Source of the DNA: Actinoplanes auranticolor
GTDB lineage: Bacteria > Actinomycetota > Actinomycetes > Mycobacteriales > Micromonosporaceae
Direction of reading: 5' to 3'
Assembly (NCBI RefSeq): GCF_018332655.1
Contig: NZ_BOQL01000048.1
Span: forward strand, 24,357 to 88,356
Length of the DNA: 64,000 nt
Shown here: positions 16,279 through 23,719 of the stretch, piece by piece
Position numbering within the stretch: the first letter of the stretch is position 1
How the letters are laid out: each line of letters starts with the position of its first letter
Position numbers and translations under genes: made by a program
The notes under the pieces: generated by a model
The model's input: only the letters and a program-made list of their open reading frames with translations
What the model was told of the DNA's origin: nothing
The model's database searches: none

Positions 16279-16352
16279 TCCGGCGTCGCCCAATCGGCAG
16301 GGCAGCGCACTGTTAATGCGTACAGGTGAAGGTTCGAGTCCTTCCGCCGGAG
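16279..16352 (+). tRNA. tRNA-Asn (GTT)
   Basis: Acceptor TCCGGCG/CGCCGGA, perfect D stem GCCC/GGGC, anticodon stem GCGCA/TGCGT with loop CTGTTAA (anticodon GTT), T arm GAAGG-TTCGAGT-CCTTC, discriminator G, no encoded CCA. Confidence 0.9.
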
Positions 16353-16406
16353 CAGATCCCCGGCCCGTGTGGGAGCATGGCGCCATGATGATCGACCGAA
16401 AGGGTC

Positions 16407-16928
16407 ATGCCGCGTAAGCGGCCGGGCGCGATCCGCGCCACACCACCAGCCGCCCGTCGTGCCGTCCGCCAGTGGACCGGCGAAGGCGGTGGTCCCATCG
16501 ACCGGCTGTCTCCCGCCGCCACCGCCGTCGTCCGAGCGGTCGAGCTCGGCGGTTGTCTGGGTCGGTACGCCCAGGACGGAAAGGGTTACGACTCCGACCT
16601 CTTCAGCGAACACATCCGTCCCGGGCACACTGCCACTTTCCTGGCGCAGTATCGCGAGTTTCTCCGGCAGCCCGGACACAAGCTCCGCCTCGAAGCGTCG
16701 CTCTGTCCCGCCTGTCCCGGCTGCCAGTACGACGATCTGGCGGTCGTGCGGGACGCGCTGGAGGCCGTGACCCGTCGCCTGCCACCGCCGGCCCGCATGG
16801 AGATGCGCCGACTGCTGAGCCGCCTCGACGACGAGTTCCGGCGCCGCACCCTTCCCGACTCCCTTCCCCGGACGAGTTGGAATGGCGACCCGCTGCCCTG
16901 GTGGCATCGGCGAATCTACAAGAACTGA
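16407..16928 (+). CDS. hypothetical protein embedded in the tRNA array (CxxCxxC motif)
   Basis: The 173-residue protein lies between tRNA-Asn and tRNA-Arg, 6 bp from the latter, and starts with ATG two nt after AAAGGG. It is basic and helical, with C100-P-A-C103-P-G-C106 in the middle, which could bind zinc, and a C-terminal PLPWWHRRIYKN. No signal peptide or membrane segment is seen. I do not recognise an enzymatic family. GC3 is slightly lower than in flanking genes. The position inside an unusual tRNA array suggests it travels with the array; its role is unknown. Confidence 0.7.
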   Translation: MPRKRPGAIRATPPAARRAVRQWTGEGGGPIDRLSPAATAVVRAVELGGCLGRYAQDGKGYDSDLFSEHIRPGHTATFLAQYREFLRQPGHKLRLEASLCPACPGCQYDDLAVVRDALEAVTRRLPPPARMEMRRLLSRLDDEFRRRTLPDSLPRTSWNGDPLPWWHRRIYKN

Positions 16929-16934
16929 TGGTCT

Positions 16935-17007
16935 GCCCTCGTAGCTCAGCGGACAGAGCACCGGATTCCGGATCCGGGGGCCGCTGGTTCGATCCCAGCC
17001 GGGGGCA
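16935..17007 (+). tRNA. tRNA-Arg (CCG)
   Basis: Acceptor GCCCTCG/CGGGGGC, canonical D arm with T8, anticodon stem CCGGA/TCCGG with loop TTCCGGA (anticodon CCG), T arm GCTGG-TTCGATC-CCAGC, discriminator A, no encoded CCA. Confidence 0.9.
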
Positions 17008-17012
17008 CGCAC

Positions 17013-17083
17013 GGCCGTATGCCCGAGTGGTCAGGGGCCCGTCTGCAACACGGGACACGCCGGTTCGAATCCGGCTTCGGCCT
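17013..17083 (+). tRNA. tRNA-Cys (GCA)
   Basis: Acceptor GGCCGTA/TTCGGCC with one T-T mismatch, D stem CCC/GGG, anticodon stem CCCGT/ACGGG with loop CTGCAAC (anticodon GCA), T arm GCCGG-TTCGAAT-CCGGC, and discriminator T, the cysteine identity base. No encoded CCA. It closes the array 90 bp before an ECF sigma gene. Confidence 0.85.
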
Positions 17084-17172
17084 CGAGGCTGTCATCCACT
17101 GGGGAGTGCCTACTGTGACGTGGGTCTCGCGACGAGAATGCAGGGACGTCCGGGCCGCGGCCACAAGGAGAC

Positions 17173-17784
17173 GTGACCTACTCAATCGGCCTGGGGGACA
17201 TCGTGGTGCACCCGGGCGTCGCGCTGGTGGCCTCCGCCGCGGACGAGGATCTGTGGCCGCTGATCACCGCCGGGCACCACGGCGCCTTCACCGTCCTGTA
17301 CGAGCGCCACGCCGAGGCGGTGTGGAACTACGCGTACCGGTTGACCGCGTCCTGGAGCGAGGCGGACGACCTGCTGTCCGTGGTGTTCCTGACCGCCTGG
17401 CGCCGCCGCCGTGACCTGCGCCTGGTCCACGGCAGCGCCCTGCCCTGGCTGTACGTGGTGACGACCAACGTGTGCCGTGGTGAGCGCCGCCGGCTCGCCC
17501 GCCTGTTCCGCGCCCTGCCCCGGCTGCTCGCCCCGGACACCCCCGACCACGCGGAACGCCTCGCCGAGCACGACGCCGCCGGGGACCGCCTGCGCCGCGT
17601 CCTCGCCGCCGTCGACCGCCTGCCCCGCGCCGAACGCGAAGCCGTCCAGTTGTGCCTGCTCGGCGGCACCCCGGTCGCCGACGCCGCCGCCATGTGGGGC
17701 ATCTCGGCGTCCAGCGTGCATTCCCGTCTCGCCCGCGCCCGGGCCCGCCTGCACGACCTCGTCCTGGAGGACCCCGATGCCTGA
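17173..17784 (+). CDS. ECF-type RNA polymerase sigma factor
   Basis: The 203-residue protein has sigma-2 (F-T-V-L-Y-E-R-H-A-x-x-V-W-N-Y-A...ADDLLSVVFLTAWRRR) and sigma-4 (L-P-R-A-E-R-E-A-V-Q-L-C-L-L-G-G...MWGISASSVHSRLARARARL). It directs RNA polymerase to a small regulon. AAGGAG stands only 2 nt before the GTG at 17173, so translation might start slightly later, for example at a GTG near 17203. It overlaps the next gene by 8 bp, indicating translational coupling with a probable anti-sigma partner. Confidence 0.88.
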   Translation: MTYSIGLGDIVVHPGVALVASAADEDLWPLITAGHHGAFTVLYERHAEAVWNYAYRLTASWSEADDLLSVVFLTAWRRRRDLRLVHGSALPWLYVVTTNVCRGERRRLARLFRALPRLLAPDTPDHAERLAEHDAAGDRLRRVLAAVDRLPRAEREAVQLCLLGGTPVADAAAMWGISASSVHSRLARARARLHDLVLEDPDA

Positions 17785-19063
17785 TCTCGGCGATCTGCCC
17801 GCGCACCGTCCACTGCCGGCGACCGTACGCCGGGACGCACGCCGCCGCCTGCAGGCCGGTCTCGCCCCCCGCTCGGGCCGGGCTGTCGTGGGCGCCCTCG
17901 CGCTCGCCCTCACCGTCCTGGCCGTCCCGCTGGGTGCCGCGGTGCTCACGGTGGGCTCGCGGACGGACGTGACACCGGCCGCCGGAGCGGAGATTCCCCA
18001 ACTTCAGGCTGTGCCGCCCGAGCAGATGTTCGATGCGCGTAGTGGTGCGCCGAGGGACGCGGCCCGGCGCTGTACGGCCGCCGGGGGCCGGGAAGCCGCC
18101 CGGTGGCAGCCCATCCTGACGGTCTCCGCGCGGGGCGACACCGTCGTGGCGTACCGCACCGGGTCCGGTGCGCGCTTCTGTGAGCTCACGCCCGCGACGG
18201 TCGCCCTGTCTGCCGCCGCTTCCGCTGCCGGCGACGGCACCCCGAGGATCACGTACGTGTCAGCGCTCGGCACCGTGGCCGGCGTGACCGGCCCGGGGAC
18301 CGGGGACGTGACCGTGTTCGACCCGGGCACGCCGGACCCGATGACCGAGAGCGGCAACCCGGCGGTGACCCGCGACGGCGTGTTCGTGCTCCCGAACACC
18401 TTCTCCGGAACCATCGGCTCCCTGCGGCTCACGGCCGGCGCGACCTCGATCGTCGTGGAAGCCGCCGACCTCCCGCGAGCCGTCACACCTCGTACGGATC
18501 GCCCGCAGCCCGCGGGGGACGCGTCGTCGGCGGCCGGCCGCGGCCTGGCCGACTGTCTCGGCGGCGCGACCCCGCCGATCGTGGACCCGCACGCGTGGCA
18601 GCCGGGCGCTGTCCTGGCGCTCAACGACAACGAACGGATCCTGCTCGGCCGCTACCACGACCTGCTCGCGGTATGCGTCCGCCGCGGTGCCCCCGGAGCT
18701 CCCGGCACCCCCACGGTGACGGTCGACGAGGGCGGTGCGAGCAGCGGTCTGCGCACCGCCGAGGCCGACGGGAACGCGCTCTTCTTCACCCGGACCGTCT
18801 TCTACGGCTTCCGCGCCACGTCGCAGGGAGCCTCGGCGAGCGACACGGTGGCCGTCACGGGCCTGGTCAAGGACCCGCGCGTCGCCACGGTCAGCATCAG
18901 CCGGCCGCACCGCGCCGCGGTCACCGCGCCGGTCACCGGCGGCACGTTCATCCTCCCCGGGATCGGCCTGAACGAGGGCGCCGGCCCGGACGGCGACCGT
19001 AGCCGCATCAGCGCCCTCGACAGCCAAGGCCGTCCCCTCGGCAGCGCCATGATCAGCTCCTGA
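17777..19063 (+). CDS. single-pass membrane protein, probable anti-sigma/sensor partner of the ECF sigma
   Basis: The 428-residue protein starts within the last codons of the sigma gene. A short Arg-rich cytoplasmic segment precedes one transmembrane helix (about 36-58, V-V-G-A-L-A-L-A-L-T-V-L-A-V-P-L-G-A-A-V-L). About 370 extracytoplasmic residues follow, beta-rich with a few Cys. It lacks the HxxxCxxC ZAS motif, and the cytoplasmic segment is very short for a classical anti-sigma domain. The partner role rests on gene coupling, not on a recognised domain. Confidence 0.7.
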   Translation: MPDLGDLPAHRPLPATVRRDARRRLQAGLAPRSGRAVVGALALALTVLAVPLGAAVLTVGSRTDVTPAAGAEIPQLQAVPPEQMFDARSGAPRDAARRCTAAGGREAARWQPILTVSARGDTVVAYRTGSGARFCELTPATVALSAAASAAGDGTPRITYVSALGTVAGVTGPGTGDVTVFDPGTPDPMTESGNPAVTRDGVFVLPNTFSGTIGSLRLTAGATSIVVEAADLPRAVTPRTDRPQPAGDASSAAGRGLADCLGGATPPIVDPHAWQPGAVLALNDNERILLGRYHDLLAVCVRRGAPGAPGTPTVTVDEGGASSGLRTAEADGNALFFTRTVFYGFRATSQGASASDTVAVTGLVKDPRVATVSISRPHRAAVTAPVTGGTFILPGIGLNEGAGPDGDRSRISALDSQGRPLGSAMISS

Positions 19064-19114
19064 GGACCCGCTGTTGCCGCCCGCTCTCGGCGCCGTTTTC
19101 GTCCGGTGGACCTG

Positions 19115-19249
19115 GTGCCGGGCGGTACTGCATCGCGGCTGGTGGCTGGTGGCTGGTGGCTGGTGGCCGGCGTCTACCTCGTCCTGGACGCCCTCCTGGT
19201 CGCCGCCGGGCTCGTGGTCCGGCGGCGACGGGACCGGGGCATCTCCTAG
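19115..19249 (+). CDS. possible 44-aa membrane microprotein over a heptanucleotide repeat
   Basis: A GTG-started frame encodes a peptide with one strongly hydrophobic helix (W-W-L-V-A-G-V-Y-L-V-L-D-A-L-L-V-A-A-G-L-V-V) followed by RRRRDRG. This is the charge pattern of a single-pass membrane protein with cytoplasmic C-terminus. GTG at 19106 would add three residues. Its first part lies on about four copies of CTGGTGG, so slippage would change frame. The stop overlaps the stop of the convergent lipoprotein gene. Confidence 0.4.
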   Translation: MPGGTASRLVAGGWWLVAGVYLVLDALLVAAGLVVRRRRDRGIS

Positions 19250-19731
19250 GACGGCGAGGCGGTCGGCTTCGGCGAGTACCGGTCCTTGCACTCCGCCACG
19301 GTCAGGCAGGCGAAGACGAGCTGATCGACGCCGGGCAGGTTCTTCACCGGGGCCTGGGCGTCGCGGACCTTCCGGACCGCGGTGATGTCGGTCATCCGCA
19401 CCTCGAAGCTCTCCGGGAAGTGCTCCGGGCCGATCTCGTCCACTCCGGCCGGGTTCGCCGAGAAGAGCTGCCGGGTCCTCTCGTACGCCTCCTGCTTGTC
19501 CGTGAACGTGAGACCGGTGAAGCCCGGGAGGCCCCGCACCGCCGTCTCGACGCTCTGGCGCTGCGCCGCGGTGGCGTCGTGCTTCAGCATCACCGTGAAC
19601 GACGCGTTCTCGTCCAGGATCTGCTGGATCTGCTCGTCCTGCGACGGGCCCGGGTCATCGCCGAACAGACCGCATCCGGTGACCCCGGCCACCGCCAGCA
19701 ACAGGACGACAACGATCTTCAAGGCGCGCAC
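19246..19731 (-). CDS. lipoprotein with FtsX-type extracellular domain
   Basis: The 161-residue protein has a lipoprotein signal with lipobox V-T-G-C, so it is anchored at Cys20 outside the membrane. The mature part matches the extracellular domain of the cell-division protein FtsX: F-T-V-M-L-K-x-D-A-T..Q-R..V-x-x-x-V-x-G-L-P-G-x-x-x-L-T-F...EAYER...L-F...PESFEVRMTD. In FtsX this domain activates peptidoglycan hydrolases of the RipC/NlpC type. A free-standing lipoprotein form could modulate cell-wall hydrolysis, by inference. The start is GTG. Confidence 0.8.
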   Translation of the reverse strand: MRALKIVVVLLLAVAGVTGCGLFGDDPGPSQDEQIQQILDENASFTVMLKHDATAAQRQSVETAVRGLPGFTGLTFTDKQEAYERTRQLFSANPAGVDEIGPEHFPESFEVRMTDITAVRKVRDAQAPVKNLPGVDQLVFACLTVAECKDRYSPKPTASPS

Positions 19732-20116
19732 GGTGAGTCATGCTAGCCCTGACGAAGGATCGACGCCTGCCCGAATCAACCGGCCGGGCGCTGCGACGAT
19801 GAGGCGATGCGGGAGCGGTTCGGATCCGGGCGGCGGCCGCGCCGGCCGGGCCGCCGGCACTTCGTGTCCTACGTGTACGCAGGATGCCGTCCTGGCCTTT
19901 GTCGCAGGGCAGGTCGCCCGTCGCTCTTGGTCAAACCCTCACGTCCCGATTCCCCCGTACGCGCTGCGTAACCGGGCGAGGGCGACCTGTTCCCCTGCAA
20001 CGTGACCAATAGTCGTCTGCGGACCTTGTGCGAAGCGTGGGAGACTGGTGACGTTCCTTGTAGATTTCTTGAATCCCCTGGTGGGGACGGTCTAACGAAG
20101 GGTGTGCTGAGGTCAG
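19732..20116. other. 385-bp intergenic region without a supportable gene
   Basis: Short open frames occur but are Arg/Pro/Gly-rich and show no family resemblance. Base composition falls towards 20020-20100, where TTGTAG and TTGAAT elements may belong to the promoter of the SARP-type regulator. No RNA gene or clear terminator was found. Confidence 0.5.
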
Positions 20117-23113
20117 TTGGCGGCGGATTTCGGGGTGCTCGGCGCGGTGGAGGCCCGGATCGACGGCCGGCTGGTCGTTCTGGGGCACGCTCGGCAGCGC
20201 TCTGTGCTGGGGGTGCTGCTGGTGGAGGCGGGCCGGCCGGTCACGGTCGACCAGTTGATCGAGCGGGTGTGGGGCGAGGAACCCCCGCAGCGGGCCGCCG
20301 GCGCACTTTACAGCTATCTGTCCCGGTTGCGCCGAGCCGTCGCCGACGCCGGTGCGGTGGGCATCGATCGCCGGCCCGGCGGATACGTCCTGACCGCCGA
20401 CCCGCAGACGGTGGATCTCCACCTCTTCCGCCGGCTCGTCACGCTGGCGCGGGCCACGGATGCGGACCGTTCGGCCACCGAGCTGATCGAGCAGGCTCTC
20501 GGCCTGTGGCGCGGCGAACCGTTCGCCGGCCTGGACACCCCGTGGCTGAACGCGATGCGCCGGTTGCTGCTCGGTGAACGGTTCGCCGCCGAGCTCGACC
20601 GCAACGACGTGCTGCTGCGGCTGGGCCGGCACGGCGAGTTGCTGCCCGCCCTGGCCGCCGCCGTCGATGAGCATCCGCTGGACGAACGGCTCGCCGAGCA
20701 GTCGATGCTCGCGCTCTACCGGTGCGGCCGTCAGGCGGACGCCGACGAGCAGTTCCGGCGGATCCGGCGCCGCCTGGCCGACGATCTCGGCAGCGATCCC
20801 GGCGCCGGGCTGCGCCGGCTGCACGAGCGCATCCTCGCCGCCGATCCGGCCCTGGCCGCCCCGGTGCCGGAGACCCGCGCCCCGGGCGTTCAGCTCGCGA
20901 TGCCGGCGACGATGCCGGCGCAGCTACCCGCCGACGTGCGCGCTTTCACCGGCCGTACCGGTGAACTGGCCGCGCTGGACCGCCTGCTGGCGCCGCCCGA
21001 GGGCGATGAGCCGCCGCTGACGGTCGCGTTGCTCTCCGGCACGGCCGGGGTGGGCAAGTCGGCCCTGGCCGTGCGGTGGGCGCACCGGGTCCGGGAGGCC
21101 TTCCCCGACGGGCAGCTGTACGTGAACCTGCGCGGTTACGACGCCGAGCAGCCCGTGGCGGTCGCCGACGCCCTGGCCGGGTTCCTGACCGCCCTCGGCG
21201 TCCGGGGACCGGAGATGCCGCTGGGCACCGACGAGCGTGCCGCCCGGTACCGCTCCGAGCTGACCGGCCGCCGGATGCTCGTGCTGCTCGACAACGCGTC
21301 GTCGGTGGAGCAGGTCCGGCCGCTGTTGCCCGGCACCGGATCGTGCCTGGTGCTGATCACCAGCCGGGACTCGCTGCCCGCCATGGTGGCGGTGCACGGC
21401 GCGGAGCGGGTCAGCCTGGATCTGCTTCCCCTGCCGGACGCGGTGGGCCTGCTGCGCCGCCTGATCGGTGCCCGGGTCGACCGCGAGCCGTCCGTCGCCG
21501 CCGACCTGGCCGCCGCGTGCGCCCGGCTGCCCCTGGCGCTGCGGATCGCCGCCGAGCTGGCCGCGGCACGCAGTGACGTCTCGCTGACCGAGCTGGTCGC
21601 CGAGCTGGGTGACCATCAGCTGCGGCTGGACCTGCTCGACGCCGGTGGTGATCCGCGAGCCGCGGTCCGTGCCGTCTTCTCGTGGTCGTACCAGCACCTG
21701 CCCGCCGACGCGGCCCGGGCGTTCCGGCTGCTCGGTCTGCATCCGGGCGACAGTGTGCACGTCGCGGCCGTGGCCGCGCTGACCGGCACCGATCCGGGCG
21801 AGGCCCGGCGGCTGCTCGGCGTGCTGGTCCGGGCCAGCCTGGTGCACATCGGCCGGGGCGGCCGGTACGCCATGCACGACCTGCTGCGGGCGTACGCGGC
21901 GGAACTGGCGACCGTGCACGACCCCGCGCCGGAACGCCGAGCCGCCCTGACCCGGCTGTTCGACGACTACCTGGCCGGGGCCGTCGCGGCGATGAACGTC
22001 CTCCATCCGCAGGAGCCGGTGCTCACCGGCGACCCGGATGCCGCCCGGAGCTGGATCGAAGCGGAACGGCCGAACCTGGCTGCCGCCTGCACGTACGGTG
22101 CCGCCCACGGCTGGTACCGGCACGCCATCGCCATCGCGGCGACCATGTTCCGCTATCTCGACGCCGGTGGGCCGGTCGCCGAGGCGGTCACCGTGACGGC
22201 GGCCGCCGTGGCCGCGGCCCGGGCCGACGGCGACCGTGCCGCCCAGGCCCGGGCACTGTCCGATCTGGGCCGGTTGCACCGGCGGCAGGGCCGCCTGCAC
22301 GATGCGGCCGAGACCTACCGGCAGGCCCTGCTCCTCTACGCCGACCTCGGCGAACGCGCCGCCGAGGCGGTGGCGTTGCGCAACCTGGGCAGCGTGCACT
22401 GGCGGCTGGGCGACTACCGGCAGGCCGCGGAGCACTACCGGCGGGCCTGGGCGCACTACCGGGAGCTGGGCGACGAGGCCGGGCAGGCCGACGCTTCGGT
22501 ACGGCTCGGCCTGGTCGACGGCCGGCTCGGCGACGAGGCGCAGGCGACGGAGCGCCTCCGGTCGGCTCTGGAGCTCTTCACGCGGCTCGGCGACCGGTTC
22601 AGTGAGGCGTACGTGCTCTCCCTGCTCGCCCGGCTCTCCGGGGGACCGGAGCAGCTCGCCCGGGCCGCCGTCCAGCTGGAACAGAGCCTCGCCGCCGGCC
22701 GGCAGGCCGGCGACCGCACCGCGGAGGCGTACGCGCTCACCGACCTCGCCGCGGTGTACGCCCGTGACCGCCGGTTCGCCGAGGCGGCCGGTCACCTGCG
22801 TCAGGCGCTGGTCCTGCACCGGCGGATCGGCGACCGGGCCAGCGAGGCCGAGGCGCTCAACGACCTGGGCCAGGTGCTGCGGGCCGCGGGCGAGGCGGCG
22901 GAGGCGCGCACCCAGCACGAGCAGGCGCTGATGCTGGCCCGGGAGATCGGCGACCGGTACGAGCAGGCCCGTGCGCACGACGGCATAGCCGCCACGACCG
23001 ACGCCACCGAGGACTGCCGGCCGCACCGGGATCTCGCCCGGCGCCTGTTCGCCGAGCTCGCGGTGCCCGCGGCGCCCGGCCTCGGCCTCCCGGCGGTGGC
23101 TCCCGGCGGGTAG
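20117..23113 (+). CDS. AfsR/SARP-family regulator with NB-ARC and TPR domains
   Basis: The 998-residue protein has, in order, an OmpR-type winged helix (about 3-90), a bacterial transcriptional activation domain (about 95-240), an NB-ARC ATPase with Walker A GTAGVGKS (K314) and Walker B R-M-L-V-L-L-D-N, and a C-terminal array of about seven tetratricopeptide repeats (R-x-x-G-D-x-x-x-A...). Such AfsR-like proteins activate secondary-metabolite or stress genes in response to nucleotide state. The start is TTG at 20117, preceded by GAGG; no in-frame ATG/GTG lies upstream before a stop. No biosynthetic cluster adjoins, so its target is unknown. Confidence 0.9.
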   Translation: MAADFGVLGAVEARIDGRLVVLGHARQRSVLGVLLVEAGRPVTVDQLIERVWGEEPPQRAAGALYSYLSRLRRAVADAGAVGIDRRPGGYVLTADPQTVDLHLFRRLVTLARATDADRSATELIEQALGLWRGEPFAGLDTPWLNAMRRLLLGERFAAELDRNDVLLRLGRHGELLPALAAAVDEHPLDERLAEQSMLALYRCGRQADADEQFRRIRRRLADDLGSDPGAGLRRLHERILAADPALAAPVPETRAPGVQLAMPATMPAQLPADVRAFTGRTGELAALDRLLAPPEGDEPPLTVALLSGTAGVGKSALAVRWAHRVREAFPDGQLYVNLRGYDAEQPVAVADALAGFLTALGVRGPEMPLGTDERAARYRSELTGRRMLVLLDNASSVEQVRPLLPGTGSCLVLITSRDSLPAMVAVHGAERVSLDLLPLPDAVGLLRRLIGARVDREPSVAADLAAACARLPLALRIAAELAAARSDVSLTELVAELGDHQLRLDLLDAGGDPRAAVRAVFSWSYQHLPADAARAFRLLGLHPGDSVHVAAVAALTGTDPGEARRLLGVLVRASLVHIGRGGRYAMHDLLRAYAAELATVHDPAPERRAALTRLFDDYLAGAVAAMNVLHPQEPVLTGDPDAARSWIEAERPNLAAACTYGAAHGWYRHAIAIAATMFRYLDAGGPVAEAVTVTAAAVAAARADGDRAAQARALSDLGRLHRRQGRLHDAAETYRQALLLYADLGERAAEAVALRNLGSVHWRLGDYRQAAEHYRRAWAHYRELGDEAGQADASVRLGLVDGRLGDEAQATERLRSALELFTRLGDRFSEAYVLSLLARLSGGPEQLARAAVQLEQSLAAGRQAGDRTAEAYALTDLAAVYARDRRFAEAAGHLRQALVLHRRIGDRASEAEALNDLGQVLRAAGEAAEARTQHEQALMLAREIGDRYEQARAHDGIAATTDATEDCRPHRDLARRLFAELAVPAAPGLGLPAVAPGG

Positions 23114-23590
23114 TCAGATCCGGCGCACGCCGTCCACCCACAGCACCGTGACCGGGCAGCCGCGGCTCCGGGCGTACGTGACGATGTCCGCCGTGCCGCC
23201 CACGCCGCGGGCCGGACGGCCGTCCCAGACGGCGAAGAGATGGTCGCAGCGATCGACCAGGGTCTGGCCGGCGGCGAGGTACGCCTGCTCGCTGGGCCGC
23301 GGGTACGGCATCGTGACCACCGTCGCCGCCGCCCGCCTGAGGTCCTCGAACCGGGCCCGGCTCTCCGCCCCGCTCAGTGAGCAGGCGTAGCCCTCGCACG
23401 GCAGGATGACCTCGAGGGTGCCGCCCGCCGCCAGCACGTGGGCGGCGAACAACTGGTCGGCGCCGTCGGCGAGGTTCGACAGGCCGCACAACTCGGCGCC
23501 GGCCGGCAGCACCCGGCGCCAGTGATCCTGCGCGCAGTCGACGATCTCCGGCGGGAGAATCTGATGACCGGTGACACCGAACCGCACCAC
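23114..23590 (-). CDS. SLOG-fold (LOG/DprA-like) nucleotide-binding protein
   Basis: The 158-residue protein is a Rossmann-like SLOG domain: F-G-V-T-G-H at the N-terminus, the family signature S-N-L-A-D-G-A-D-Q-L-F-A, a G-x-L-E-V-I-L-P strand, and the late G-G-T-A-D-I-V phosphate-binding loop followed by V-T-V-L-W-V. SLOG domains bind nucleotide-derived ligands, in conflict systems often NAD-derived second messengers. The GTG at 23588-23590 follows ACGGGGGTC. It lies divergently, 129 bp from a TIR-WD40 gene, an informative pairing. Tail-to-tail with the SARP gene. Confidence 0.75.
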   Translation of the reverse strand: MVRFGVTGHQILPPEIVDCAQDHWRRVLPAGAELCGLSNLADGADQLFAAHVLAAGGTLEVILPCEGYACSLSGAESRARFEDLRRAAATVVTMPYPRPSEQAYLAAGQTLVDRCDHLFAVWDGRPARGVGGTADIVTYARSRGCPVTVLWVDGVRRI

Positions 23591-23719
23591 GACCCCCGTA
23601 CCAAGGCTCGCCGACTCTGCAGAAGCACCATGACGATACGGTCTCCCGCCTTTCCCCGGGGAGTGCGGGCATGGACAATCTGTCGTCGCTGGACATGCTG
23701 ATCGCCGGGGGACCGTGTC

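Noticed and set aside
19807..19990. Short plus-strand open frame in the 385-bp gap before the SARP gene
   Set aside because: No Shine-Dalgarno, Arg/Pro-rich composition, and no resemblance to any known small protein.
20117..23113. Secondary-metabolite cluster suggested by the SARP-type regulator
   Set aside because: No PKS, NRPS, terpene or RiPP gene adjoins; the P450-ferredoxin pair 21 kb away has no biosynthetic neighbours either.
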